A stretch of 64,000 nt of DNA, taken from NCBI GenBank assembly GCA_000469685.2, contig LS997564.1, positions 11,758,091-11,822,090 on the forward strand, read 5' to 3'. Below, piece after piece: positions 31,501 to 43,316 of the stretch; position 1 is the stretch's first letter, and each line of letters starts with the position of its first letter. This stretch comes from Haemonchus contortus. Lineage: Eukaryota > Nematoda > Chromadorea > Rhabditida > Trichostrongylidae. A model generated the notes under the pieces. The model searched no databases, was not told the DNA's origin, and saw only the letters and a program-made list of their open reading frames with translations. A program made the position numbers and the translations under genes.

Positions 31501-31653
31501 GTGATAAATGACGCAACCAACTTTTCAGCATCACTACTTCATCGCAGTTTGGTGTATTAAAGGCGTAACATACCTCGACGAAACAGTGCAAGTCGAATAA
31601 ATACTGGGTAAATTGCTCCTCGAAACAATCCCCACCAGACGCCTGGCCAGCAT
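28520..31653 (-). CDS. Mitochondrial GrpE nucleotide-exchange factor
   Basis: Six exons (31653-31574, 31053-30923, 30848-30715, 29073-28960, 28906-28691, 28627-28520) join in phase to 260 aa. The N-terminus MLARRLVGIVSRSNLPSIYS is Arg/Ser-rich without acidic residues, a mitochondrial targeting sequence. The family core is clear: DKYKRSLAETENVRNRGIK, EEAKVFAIQGFCKDLLEVAD, MTKTVLLKTFKKHGLVQVNP, GEKFDPNFHEAVFQVP and VSKVGYSLKERPVRAAQVGV before the stop. Known role: releases ADP from mitochondrial Hsp70 in the matrix during protein import and folding. ATG 31653 follows TTTCAG by one base, consistent with trans-splicing. It is transcribed away from TFIIH p44. Confidence 0.93.
30494..30560. repeat. 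Palindromic element (shortened copy 2) in GrpE intron
   Basis: Near-perfect 67-bp hairpin with the same ends as the 11005 element (ACTCACAAGGTTG...GATTTATGGACAAAAC and inverse) but lacking the central tRNA-like part. Similarity to copy 1 continues on the right (GGACGCGCACTGCGG...CAGCAGTT against GAACGCGTACTGCGG...CATCAGTT), so the repeat family is larger than the palindrome. Confidence 0.7.
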
Positions 31654-32541
31654 TCTGAAAGACAGGGACGAGGCGTTTGCAACATAGCGGAAGACAACAT
31701 CAAGCACAAAGTAGTTTCACACGGAAGTAGGATAAAACTCCTCTCAAAATACAGCGATCAAAGCAAAAAGTGATTTCGAGGCTATTTTCATGTGAGAGGC
31801 TGGCAAGAAGGGCAAGGGGCAAGACGAAAAAATACCTCCAGTCGCATTGTGTAATTGCGTACTACTACTCAATACCGTATCTACGTCGTTAATTTCAATG
31901 CAAATGAATTGCTACATGCAGCATGTAGAGGATCCAACTTGCCCCGGTACGGAACTGAGCGAGGTGTTTTTTACAATGTTCCTGGGGATCTTGTACCTTC
32001 ATATGTGATTCCACACTGCGGGATAAAACAGCTGATGTCTTCATTGAAATAAAAACTTACCTTGATTTCTTCAAAGACAGTTTAACAGTGACAGTAGAGC
32101 AGTAGAAAGAGAAGCAACAGCACGACTGGTAGAGTAGTAGATTACTTGATCAGTACTTCTCCTGCATGGTTTATGGAATGGCCGTTGAGGGTTGAGGGGA
32201 ATGGTCCAGATAAGCCAGAGTAAGAACCCAGAAAAAGACGGCGGGAAAGAAGACAATGTAGTAGCTGAAGCATTAACAGACTTTGTCGAAGGATACGGTT
32301 ATGCTCGCAGTGTGCAATTACACGACGCGACTGAGGTATTTTTACGTGAAATCAAAATATGAAAAAATAGACGTCAAAGTATCGGCTGCAGAGCAAACGC
32401 GCTGTCTTCTTTATTTTTTTCAAAAAGGAACAGGCGCGAGCTTCAGCTTTTCTTTCCTACATTGGTTTTGGGAGAATAAAACAATTTTCGAGTGTTCCTG
32501 TTGTTCTCGGCCATTTCATGCTATTTTGCTAAGGAGAGATG

Positions 32542-32574
32542 GGTGAGGGGGGAGGGGGGAGGGGGGGGGGGGGG
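32542..32574 (+). repeat. Poly-G tract, potential G-quadruplex
   Basis: GGG-T-GA-GGGGGG-A-GGGGGG-A-G14. At least four G-runs in 33 bp can form an intramolecular G-quadruplex. Confidence 0.85.
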
Positions 32575-32789
32575 CTGATGAGCGTCATTCGGCGATTGCA
32601 TTTTTCGCTCCTCCTCTACCGATCCCCGAAAGAGTTCGATAGTGTTAAAATGAGGTCCTTTTTCGATGTGATTTCTGGCCTTATCTGATTTATGCGTTGT
32701 TTGTTGAATAGCATCTTATTGCGCCAACAAATATTTCAAGGTAATCTCAGTTCTATTTGAAGCCACCTCATACGATACAGCCCAGCCAT

Positions 32790-32810
32790 CCCCCCCCCCC
32801 CCCTCCCCCC
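32790..32810 (-). repeat. Poly-C tract (poly-G on minus strand)
   Basis: C14-T-C6. It can pair with the 32542-32574 tract or form a quadruplex on the minus strand. Confidence 0.8.
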
Positions 32811-32973
32811 TTTCAAGCGCCACAGGCACTTTTTTTTATAGGTCAGTAATGCAGAGGAGAGAAGAATCAAGTAGTTCCCTCAACGATCCCCCTTCCTCTT
32901 TCCTCTTTCCTCTTCCAAACTGCTGTAGCACTCTGAACCAATCTCCGTGTTTGACATTATTGAAGAGCGCTGT

Positions 32974-32981
32974 CGTTTCCA
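32974..32981 (+). promoter_or_regulatory. Probable trans-splice acceptor of TFIIH p44
   Basis: CGTTTCCAG ends 18 nt before ATG 33000 with no upstream coding exon recognised, typical of spliced-leader addition. Confidence 0.55.
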
Positions 32982-32999
32982 GGCAAACTAGCTTTCAAC

Positions 33000-35900
33000 A
33001 TGACCGAAGACGATGACCAGAAAGGATACGGCCGCATTATTTCCTCCGGCACGTCCGTGGCAATTTGCCAAGTCTTCGCGGCGGGAACCCCTGGCGCATT
33101 GCCAAAGCCCTGTGGCCCCGCCCCCATCTCGATCGATAGCTGTGAGGCTCGGCGCGCCAAAACTAAGTATTTAAGTGCGGATTCCCCGCATTCGACATGT
33201 CGAGTATTTATTCGTGCTGTTCGTGGAGGCTATTCTTGCTGCTATTTCCGTGGAGGCTATTCTTACTGCTAATATTCGACTACCATTATTACCCTAAAAT
33301 TCGGATCTGAAGTTTCTGTTGTGTATGTGTGCTTTAAATGTTATGTTTCGGATTGCTGCATGCCAATGACCGCACCTTTTATGACCTGCCTAGAATCCAG
33401 CACTCGTTTAAGACTTTTTTCATTAATTTTTTCTTCAACGCAGGTAACCTCTTTTTGCTGAATTTTTGCTGTGTGGCGTGTCGGTATGAAGTGATTTGTG
33501 ACCGAACATCTGTGATTTGTGTCCTTTTCAATTTATGCCGGCACCCGCAATCATTGTGAGCCATTAATTCTCATCATTTCTGCAGTTACATGATTACATA
33601 GTTTTATTGATTGAATTATACCATATAGTGTATCAGTAGACAGAGAGAATTGATTATACTATAGAATGTCATTGACACGTTTCTTTGATTGATCTCATCA
33701 GTTATCATCACTGCTTGCACCCTCTCGACCTGACGGACCTCTTCTCGTGGTACGGCTCTGCTTGCGCTGCAATTAATATGCACTCAAATATAGAAGCGGT
33801 AAAACTGGAAGGAACTAACAGTGTGGAGCTCCACTTTTGATTGCTTTGGTTTCCCTCCCGGCTTGGCTAGCTCGGGTCGCGCGGCTATTCCTCGCAAAGG
33901 TGTCAGATGGATTTTTGAGGCCTCATCTACCAAGGCAAGGATTGCGGCGAGCTTTTCTCTTGCCTCTTCGGTATCTGTGTTAACTAACGTATTCACATTA
34001 GTCTGAAGTACAGATACCTTCTGAAAAGTTCGTATTACATTTCTTAATATATATATATGTATACAATAAATTATAGTTTCTTTCTGTTCACCATATTGAT
34101 CGAGTCTCTTAGTTGACTCCTCAGATCTCTTCTTTCCTGTGCGGCGCCTACTTCCGTCGATGGCTGTGTTCCACTTGATTCGACATCTTCCTCAAGCTCT
34201 TCCTCTTCTTCTTCAGTTACCGGTTCTAGCATGCTTGTACTTACTCTCCTGTTGGACGGCTGATAGTGAAGCATCACCGCATGGCGATGCGAGCAACTAA
34301 TCCCAGCACGATTGTCAGTGCAGGAGCAGGAAAAGGCGTAGGGGCAAACGCCGCAAAGTGGACAATGGACATTTCTATCCGCTGAATCAGAGCAATCACA
34401 ATCTCCCGATCGTTGCACGCGTACGGAAGGCTCTTGGGATCGCCTTGTGTCCACCCTCCATTCATCGTTGTTTAGTTGCATTACTTTCTCAGGATGGGCT
34501 TGGAACAACTTTAGTGCCTCGCGGTGGCATATGGTGGTCTGTCGAACTCGGTACGAGGATTCGGCCAAGTGACGACGAACCTTAACAAATTGCTATTTTG
34601 TTTGCTAAAATGAAATGACTGTGTTTTACCTTGATCTCTTCTGATTGCGCCAGCTCTTCCACCGCTCTAATCAGAAGATCAACCAGACAGTCCGCTCTGG
34701 CGTTAGCGTTCCTGTGGAGGAACTCTGTCTTTAGACGCAAGTGCCATCTCTCACTAATCATTGTGGTGTCCATTACTGCATTCCGATTAGCAAATGACGC
34801 CCATGTTGGCGTTCTGTCTTAAAATGATGTTGGATTAGAAGAGAGGATCACATCCAAACTTAACTTGCCTAGGTAGTTTCGCCTTAGGTAGTCCTCCATC
34901 TTTTCCTGGCCCTCAACTCGGAGGAATGCAAGCACCTCACCAAAACGTTGTTGAAAGGTGGTAATGTCTTGAATCACCAAAAGTTCTCTCAACATCTTCT
35001 TCAGTCGGCTGCGTAATCGTGGCTAAAGTGTCATTAAAAGGCCGACGCTCGCGTCATAGTTTGTCATATCACTAACTTCGACCAATCTATTGGAGTTTCT
35101 CTGCCATGTCCTGTCAATATGCCATCTGCAGTAGTGCAGTTTAGCACTCGAGTCAGGGAACACCTGACGGAAGCCATTGTAGAAGCATGGCGCTTCGTCG
35201 GTGACTATCTGCTTAGGGTTGAACTCTGGTAACACGCTTCGAATTTCGAGAAAAAGTTTCTCTACATCTGCCGAGGTCATAGACCCACTGAGCAGAAATG
35301 CTTAAACATAGTCAATTCATTTCCAACAGATACTTTGATGGTAATAGTCGTCTACCTGCTGGTACACCTGCGTCCTTTTCATTCAAAACCATGACGGTTG
35401 CTAGTCTGAGGTTGTACCTTGTTGCATTATGTGTGTCGTCGATGGAGATCCCTCTGCCTGAGAAGTCCTTCAACCATTTCACTTGCTGAGGGGTGATAAT
35501 AACTAGAAACAAAGTTTTATGTCAATATTTTGCAACGGTATGAACATCCCTCACTCATTCGAAATCCTTTTCCCGATGGATCCTCCGCCAATTCCAGAAG
35601 TCGGATTCCATCGTCAGGATTCTGCTCTTCCTGCCTTGCTTTTAAAGATTCCATGTCGTCATCGTGACGGAAACCTGGTCTTAATCCAAACCGCTTCACA
35701 AGGCTCCAGAGATCTCCTTTGGTCACATAATGCAACCTTGACGTATTTGCAGGGTATTCCTTCCTCAGTCGGTTTATTATATACTCATGCGAGAATTCTA
35801 AAAGCATGAGTTAATGCAAATCTTGAGCCGACATCACTTTAACGCACCTTCTAATAACCCTTTCAGAAAAACTTGTTGAGCGCGGGTGAGACGTAAAAGG

Positions 35901-38900
35901 GCGACGTCAGGTTTGTGCCCAACATGCCCAAGACAACCTTTCACGGTTACAGGTCCACTGCTTTCTATTTTAACGTTGAGAAAGCAGGAACAGTGTGTAA
36001 CATCTTTTTTCGAGTGTGTTGCCTTGGTTTCCGTCTTTTTTACGTATTTGCCTGATCTATGGCATCTGATGTGAATTTATTTAGCGGAGCTCAACGGATT
36101 AAATAATAAAAATGAACCTATAGCTACCTCAGATAAAAAGTTCCTCTAGTACGGGAACTGTCATAAATATAGAAAGATGTTCCTCCGTGCTGTTGTCTTT
36201 CCTCTAACCATTCCTGCAAGGATTATTTTTCGGTAATATAGCAAAATTTTTGGAAGTGCCCATCAAATGTATGTTTTTTCACAAACTTACGTTAAAACTT
36301 TGCTCATTATCAAAATTAAGCGTAAACACTGTGTAATCCTGCGGCTCTCCATCTGCTCCTTCTTCTTCATGCTCTTCTTCACAGTGCTTCGCGAGCTGCT
36401 CTTGGTTTGGGAATTGCTCCTCACACAATGGACAGACAACTTCACTCCTTTGGGAAACACCTAGTTGCGCCGCCTGACGGCTAACTCCAACCTTCACCTC
36501 CTCGACTTGTTCGCTCGTGTAAAAATGAACTACTCGCAGGTGCGAGTAGATATTTTTCCGCATCATCGTCTTATTGCACACTTCGCACGTCCATAGAGAA
36601 GTTGACATCATTTTCTAGCATAATAATTTTCAAATTCATCGTAATTTCTCAACAAGCAAATAATTGTGACAAAGTACATGGCAGTAATGAGAAAGAAAAA
36701 TGAGGTACTATGCAGCCAGGCGGTATTGGGTGATATGAAGGAATGAGCCTCTGGCTAGCTTGTGAAATATCTGCATATTGTCACGAGGCATGAATACCGT
36801 ATATTACAAAACTTCCTGATAAGACCTGCATCCTGGTCCTGAGACGGTGGTGATTGCTGTAAGCCTGAACGGACAGTAAGAAGCAGTTCAATTCGATATT
36901 GCTCTCGTTGTCTCAACAGGAGGTTCGCTCTTCAGCATTGAGTGACCACCCCTGTTAGACCCGATAACAAATCGGAAATTGGTTTCGTAAAGCAAGAGGG
37001 AGGAAGTGAGGGAAAAGAACGATTAAAATACTCTGAAGGAAATGAAAGAGGTGAAGATCATGCTTGTGAGGTGCAGCTGTATTCAAGGGAATTGGTCTCT
37101 TCAATGAATACCCCGTTTAAATAGGCAAATGAAAAAGATAGAAAGGAACTTTCGAATACCAATATGTAGCAGCTGCCCCTACGCCTTACCGTATGTATTC
37201 TTATTCAAATTGTTTCCGTGAACCCAAACTTTTTATATCCAAGTTATATAGTCGGGTATTGATCTTACACATGCTGTGTTCCTTATCCATCATCTCAGGG
37301 GATGACAAAAAGGGCCACACACCTATCAACAACTAATCACCGTTCTGTTATTGTGAGCGAAAAAAGCCTTAATTAGCTTTTAAACAGTTGAAGCTAGGCA
37401 ACTCGCTGACCCCACCGATCTAATTGCCTTTATCGCTCAGACTCAGTGACAAAAACAAAGACCACAAGGCCCAAAGATCATCAATTCAAAAACACCGAAA
37501 ATCGGATTGTGGTAGAAATAAACTTCGATTGTAATAGTAATTTTCGCATTCATTATGGCTTTCAAAAAGCTGTGAGTAACTTACCTGTGTGCTTCTGTGC
37601 TCGTAGCAAGTCATCAGCAGCCTTAGCAGTAAGTATTTATAGATTCAGTAATGAAATAACATGAATAGTAGCAAATATTTGCGATACAGCAGCAGAAGTG
37701 GCAGCAGCAGTAATGTAACAATAGGAATAATAGCGAATGAGCAGCAGTAATGTAACAGCAGGAATAATCACGAATAAGCAGCAGTAATGTAACAGCAGGA
37801 ATAATAGCGAATAAGCAGCAGCAATGTAACAGCAGAAATAATGGCGAATACCGGTTGTACAGCAGTAATAGCGGTAAAAGTAGTCCAAAAGAATTAGAAT
37901 CAAGCAGAAACAGACTCAAATCCTTAATTTTGGCGCGCCGAGCCTCACAGCTATCGATCGAGATGGGGGCGGGGCCACAGGGCTCTGGCAGCGAGCCAAG
38001 GGGGTTCACGCCGCGAAGACTTGGCAAATTGCCACGGACGTGCCGGAGGAAATAATGCGGCCGAAAGGATACACCTGGGAAGCCGGATATGCGGACGGTG
38101 AGTCAGTTACCGTTATTACTCTATAATTCCTTCTTTGGCATACGCACCGATAAGGGTTGTGCGGGAGGGCAGTTTGCCATATATACTCCCGCATATAGAT
38201 ATGTATATATAAATGTTGCGCATATATTCACACGTATTTGCGTAGGGGATACAGATAGGTTTCTTAGATCTGATAGTTTTCGAATCCCAGGATTGAATAT
38301 CCGTGAAGTACTGGAAGAAGATGAGGGTGGATCTATCGAGAAATCTATTGCAAAGCTCGTTATGGAAGCGAGAAAAAAGCAGCGTACGATCGAGAAGCCG
38401 TCAAAAATTCGTCTTGGCATAGTATGTTCAGTGTCTCTACTTTATTCTTCCAATTTTTTTTTCATTCAGATGCGTTACGTCTACGTAGCTATCGATTGTT
38501 CGCGATCAATGACAAGTAAAGTGTTGCCACCCTCTCGATTTTTTGTTACTATGAAGGTATTGATTTTATCCTTGTTGTTGTTCCTTGGTTATTTTGATTG
38601 CCTTATGGAGAGACGAATCCTACTGAGCGAAAAGCTATCGTCAAAGGGCATCACCATCAGTGAATCCTAGCATGAAGTCAATGGGTCATCGGAATCATGA
38701 TAGGGTTCAATACCTTGAAGTCTGCAAACGTGGTTCTTCCTCTTCATTACTCTGGCAAATTACGAAGCGTCCGTTGTGATATGATTATTCAGCGCACGCG
38801 AGGAAACAAAGGAAAACAGACATTTTGAAGCTCCCTGTTGGCTTCAAGTCCTAATATAAGCGGCATGAATTATTTGGGGGAAGTATAAAAGCGGCCAGAA

Positions 38901-41086
38901 TGGGGAGGCAGTCTCCAGTGAAGTGTTCGGCGGGAGCCTACATGACTAAATATTACCTCGCAACTTGTACGTGATGTTTCGTAGTAGTAGTAGTATGGAG
39001 CACTAAGATTACGACAAGAATTTGACCACAGGATTTTCGTTATTATTTTTATTGGAAAAACGAATTTGTAAAGGTGGGCTCTTTAACGTGCTCTTCAGTT
39101 GGTTTTTTTTCGCTTTTGAATGAAACTTTTTCTCTTTTTGTAGATCTTGAACACATTCATTGACAAATTCTTCGAGCAGAATCCGATTTCACAACTGGGA
39201 ATAATTATTGTGAAGGATAAGAAAGCAGAACGTTTCGTTAGTCTTACAGGTACCTTTTACTGTCATTCGTTTTTTTTTTTTTTTTTTGCTTGGAGAGTTA
39301 CTGTCCTTATGCTCTGCGTACTTGCCTCTTTAAGGCATTCAACTTGCATTCAACTTCGCAAGGATGATTACTGAACATTTTTTCAGCTAATGTCCGAGCC
39401 TTGAAGGACAATCTGGCTTCGCTTAATGAAGCTATATGTAGTGGAGACTTCTCGCTTCAAAATGCTTTACAACTCGCACTCACCAATCTAAAGTTGGTTA
39501 TATTCCTTTTCTAATTCAGCAGTTCTCTTCCTCATAACTGCGAATGATCTTTATTCACAGATGAAAGATGGTTTTTGAATACAAACAACCTCATACCACA
39601 TTACATGTAGTCCTACGTTCCGCGCATTCCTTTGTTGTGTTGGTCATGGCTTGGGTTTACATGACTTCGATTAGTGATGTCATTTTTGCTCCGATCGCGC
39701 GGCTTACCTCCCATCGTCATTCCTAGCAATTTATAATTCGGAAAGCAAGAGGCGGGATTGTCATGATTGTTTCTAGTCTATTCTATCCCGGTAAGCAAGA
39801 ACATTCGATGGTTGGAATGATGATGCAGACTGTAGATAACTTTTCTCTCCGTTTTTGGCATTTTTTGGCTATTCTCTATTTGGAGCAAAGTGTTACTAGT
39901 CAGAGTTCTTCGAGTTTTTCAAAACTGTAATGAACCCTTCACTGGGCTATGGTTATTTTTAGAAGCCTACCTGGTCACGTTTCTCGTGAAGTGATAGTGA
40001 TCATGTCCAGCTTATCAACAGTTGATCCGGGAAATGTTTTTTCAACGTTCGAGGTTTCTGCTTTGAATGGTTTTTTCATGTGTGCGCTTTCCTTAATTCA
40101 TATCATTGCGTCTTTTTTAAGGTCCTGAGAGGACATAATATTCGTTGCTCTGTGATAGGAATAAGTGCAGAGTTGTTTGTTTGCAAGCAGTTGGCAAAAG
40201 TTACTAATGGTGAGCTTTTTTTGAGGATTAGTTCCGCTCTTCACCTTTACTAGATGGTTGTTTACACAAATCCATGGCGGATATTGCTGTCAAATTATAG
40301 CTAAAATCACGATTAAGGTCACCGTAAGTATACCATACTTATTAATACTTTCGAGTTCTTTCGTAGCCGCTCAATGTGCTTCCTCGTTACCTAATTACTA
40401 GGCAGTACACCCTGAGAATAATTGCAGAACACGGATAGAACTACAGCTTCTAAAAGCGTTTGGCAGTCATGACGTTGCTATGAGTGAGATAGTTATTTTC
40501 CAGGAAGGTACGATGTCGTCCTTGATCAAGACCATTTCGAACTTCTTCTTTCGCAACACACTGCACCTCCTCCTTCGACGAAAGCGGCAGAGTGTAATGC
40601 AATTCGAGTTGCGTTTCCTCCTCACAAGACCATTCGAGAGCGCTCGTTCTGTGTTTGGTAAGGTTTTTGACCGATTCATTAGAGCTTTACTTCGTCCTTT
40701 TCTTTAGTCATCCAATGTCTGCACCTTTGTCGACATCGCGCGGATTCCTTTGCGAACAGTGTGGAGCTCGACATTGTTCACTACCAGCTGAGTGCCGTGT
40801 CTGCCGAATGACGCTCGTTTCTGCCCCACAGCTAGCTCGAGCATTTCGACACTTGGCCCCGCTTCCTGCTTTCACCCCTGTTTCCGTGACTGAGGGGTAA
40901 ACACATTCTTATATCACGTTTTTCCGTTGTCAGTATACAGATCATTTCATTTCCAGTGAATGCATGGCATGTGATCATCCACTATCAGGCGAAGGATTCA
41001 CATGCAAATCGTGTGGTGCAATTTTCTGCTTTGATTGTGATATACTCCTCCATGAAAGCCTCCATGTCTGTCCAAACTGTGTCTGA
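33000..41086 (+). CDS. gtf-2H2: TFIIH subunit p44 (GTF2H2/Ssl1), coding exon 1 split by a transposon
   Basis: Core TFIIH subunit for RNA polymerase II transcription and nucleotide excision repair, where p44 stimulates the XPD helicase. Exons: 33000-33029 plus 38073-38097 (one exon split by the insertion), 38291-38421, 38470-38556, 39144-39249, 39387-39492, 39963-40053, 40122-40209, 40504-40657, 40708-40896, 40957-41086. With element and one target duplication removed the frame is open for 378 aa (human p44 about 395). Features: WEAGYADGLNIREVLEEDE, vWA domain (RYVYVAIDCSRSM, FEQNPISQLGIIIVKDK, PGHVSREVIVIMSSLST, HNIRCSVIGISAELFVCKQL), a C4 zinc site (CEQCGARHCSLPAECRVC) and a C-terminal RING-like site (CMACD...CKSCGAIFCFDCD...CPNC). 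As sequenced, translation from ATG 33000 enters the transposon and stops after 90 codons at 33270. Exons 2-10 show no decay. Confidence 0.95.
33784..36611 (-). CDS. MULE transposase with C2H2 and SWIM zinc fingers
   Basis: Multi-exon protein from ATG 36611. Two C2H2 fingers (CEVCNKTMMRKNIYSHLRVVH split as C-x2-C and H-x4-H near 36.55 kb; CPLCEEQF...HCEEEH near 36.4 kb), then EWLEERQQHGGTSFYIYDSS (36.2 kb), CSCFLNVKIESSGPVTVKGC (35.95 kb) and a charged linker (35.8-35.53 kb). The DDE core follows: GISIDDTHNATRYNLRLATV with first Asp (35.45 kb), then KQIVTDEAPCFYNGFRQVF with second Asp and LHYCRWHIDRTWQ (35.2-35.1 kb). After it come SERWHLRLKTEFLHRNANAR (34.72 kb) and a SWIM finger YAFSCSCTDNRAGISCSHRH (34.3 kb). 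An alternative splice after DSINM (about 34086) into KVSVLQTNVNTLVNTDTEE (about 34020) would add a coiled-coil tail ending at 33784; otherwise it stops at 34071. No internal stop within the proposed exons. Confidence 0.82.
37700..37855. repeat. Subterminal minisatellite inside the MULE
   Basis: Four to five units of about 36 bp with core GCAGCAGTAATGTAACAGCA then GGAATAATMRCGAATAA, next to the right TIR. The left subterminal region (33221-33272) has two inverted, looser copies of a GGCTATTCTTRCTGCTA motif. Subterminal repeats are common transposase-binding arrays in such elements (inference). Confidence 0.75.
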
Positions 41087-43316
41087 AGGTTGGAAGGTAC
41101 AACATTCTGATAATTCTTCGGATGCACTATTGAGGTTTGATTACTACCTCAAGTCCTGGTGCAAAGTGTTTAGAATCACCAGAAAGGTCGAAATGATTCA
41201 TCTCCACAAGGTATTTGAGGGTCACATCTTTTACGGGCGTTTGCGGATATTGCATTTATTGGATTTGAGAATTTCGACTAGGTGACCCGATGAGGAAGTA
41301 AGTTTGATGGGGCTTAAACACTGCCACGGTGTATAGGATGCCAACTAAGGAAGTTTGAAAGTGTAGGATTGTGCCTGAAAGCAACTAGAAATTTCTAGGA
41401 ACTTTTCGTTCGAGCGTGAGTTGATAAACTGGAACATTATTATTCTATTCCATGCAGGTAACTTTTCTGCCAAAAGCTGAAATGCTCTACTCGGGGCAGC
41501 CGCGGTTCACGGTGCATACACGGTATTATCATCCAGCACTTCTCTATAGTGTCTATCCTCATAGCCATGGTTCGTTCGTTGGTCCTGGTAGAGACAGAAT
41601 CCTGAGGGACGTCTTTTTTGCCTGAGGGACAAGGACAGCTAGTTCAAGATGAATAATGGGATGCTAGATCAGAATAGTGCCAAAGTGGCGAAGATTGTTC
41701 AGAGAAGTAAAGTCTTAAAAAAAAACAGCAAAATCAGAGGTTGGATGAAAATGTGACGACAGAAGTTGCATAGAAGTGGTATTAGGGCGAGCTGTCCAAA
41801 TGTGTGTACTGCTGCGTACAGCTGGTAGCAGTAAGCTGCCTGCATGCAAAGTATGCGTCTCAGTGCGAATGGCGCAACCTCTAGAGCCTCTGCAGTGAGC
41901 ACTCGTTTGCCTTTGAGCGCTTCCGTCGACTAGATTGTTTGTAGGTCCAATAGGCACTACCTCAGCCGTTTTTAAGACGACAGCTTTCCTTGTGTTGAAT
42001 TCATCGTGAGATTATTCAAAGGTGGCGTTTTTATTGTGAGCTGTGACTTTGACTGGGGTGAATCTAAGCGAATTGCTCGAGATATCAAGAAATAATCAAT
42101 CGAATAGTATTGTTTTATGCTCGAAAATGGTGCTTCGCCTTGCACAGTTTGCAAGAATTAAGCTCAAGAATCAAGATTTTTAGGATTCCGTACGATAGGA
42201 CGGTGGCGTGTACGGGCTTCCAGTCTCACGATTACAAATCACTTATGAGAAGAACTGTGATTGTTGTTGAATGTTTAAGATTACGTGGCTGAGTCATTAC
42301 GGGTTTTTGATGTGAATTTGTTATGTTTCGAATCATTTTTGCAATTCTTTGCCTGAATAAACTTATCAAAGGTAAAACGACGCTTGACGTCGAAGGATAC
42401 GCTGGCAAAACTGGAAAATCATATCACCATTTCTGTCAGTTGTGCAACCAACAGTATCACAAGATTGCGAATACTCCTTAAATTTCGAGCACTTTAAACT
42501 TACTTGATATGTTACGCGGCTAGCTGGATGCCTAAATTGCACTTGCTAATTGCTCAAGTTCTACATTTACAAAACTTATTCGATTATATTGTTGGCAGGC
42601 AGGTTCTGAACTGCGCACAGCTACACTCAGAGTCGGAGCGTCTGCAACATAGCGCATCAATCCTGCATGGTTACTCATAGATAAATGTCGTGACTGTTTG
42701 ATTTCCGTTAAGTTGTTGGTTTGAAAAATTGTGGCATTCGCCATCGCAGAAACTCCCCTTGAAGGCCTAAAATAGTTGTTATAATTGTTGCTTAAATTCT
42801 ATGAAAAAAGTAAACAGTAAATGATAGCCAGTCTCGTTTTGGGGTCAGCCACGTCGGCGTCTTATCTAAGCTGCTTTTTGACACGCTTTGTCAACATCCA
42901 CATCTGAAAGCGGACTAAGGACACTGCCATGGACGCCAAATAATAGGAGATTAGGTAACTCAGTCTTGTCATGTGATTATTTTATGACCATAAGAGCAGG
43001 CAGTTACCGACTGTATCCTTCGAAAGTTGACCCAGCATAAGGATGGGCACCGGCCTGATTCAAGAAAAGATGCGAAATTCTGCCAATTCATTCAAGGTCG
43101 TCATTATGGTCGGTCAGATATGTCAGGATTTCACATCTTTCATTCTAATCAGGTCGATTCCCATCCTCATCGTGCACTATGAACGTGACATTACCGCTCG
43201 ACCGACTCGGTTCGATACAATAGGAAAAACGATAATGATAAGATGATATAAACTCCTTGTAAACCTCCGGAGACTCCAGTAGAGCTCATTTCCTTACGCT
43301 GCTCGTCGACGGCGGC
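41087..43316. other. Intergenic region between TFIIH p44 and the membrane-protein gene
   Basis: 2.2 kb with no convincing exon; several short open frames on both strands lack splice sites or motifs. Likely 3' UTR of p44 and promoter of the next gene. Confidence 0.4.

Larger units (their letters stand above)
31654..32973. promoter_or_regulatory. Divergent promoter region between GrpE and TFIIH p44
   Basis: 1.3 kb between two head-to-head genes; no exon seen. It contains a G-rich run (32542-32574) ending in 14 consecutive G and, 215 bp on, 14 consecutive C then T then 6 C (32790-32810). Confidence 0.5.
33030..38062. mobile_element. Mutator-like element (MULE), 5,033 bp, with TIRs and 10-bp TSD
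   Basis: Terminal inverted repeats of about 145 bp (33030-33174 and 37918-38062) start GGCCGCATTATTTCCTCCGG. The outer 54 bp are identical, a short block differs, then about 58 bp including CTCGATCGATAGCTGTGAGG are identical again. Perfect target duplication GAAAGGATAC at 33020-33029 and 38063-38072; MULEs typically give 8-11 bp. It encodes a MULE transposase on the minus strand, opposite to the host gene. A clean duplication and near-identical outer termini suggest a recent insertion. Confidence 0.93.

Noticed and set aside
34358..35809. Plus-strand frames of 60-96 codons in the transposon
   Set aside because: Antisense shadows of the transposase exons.
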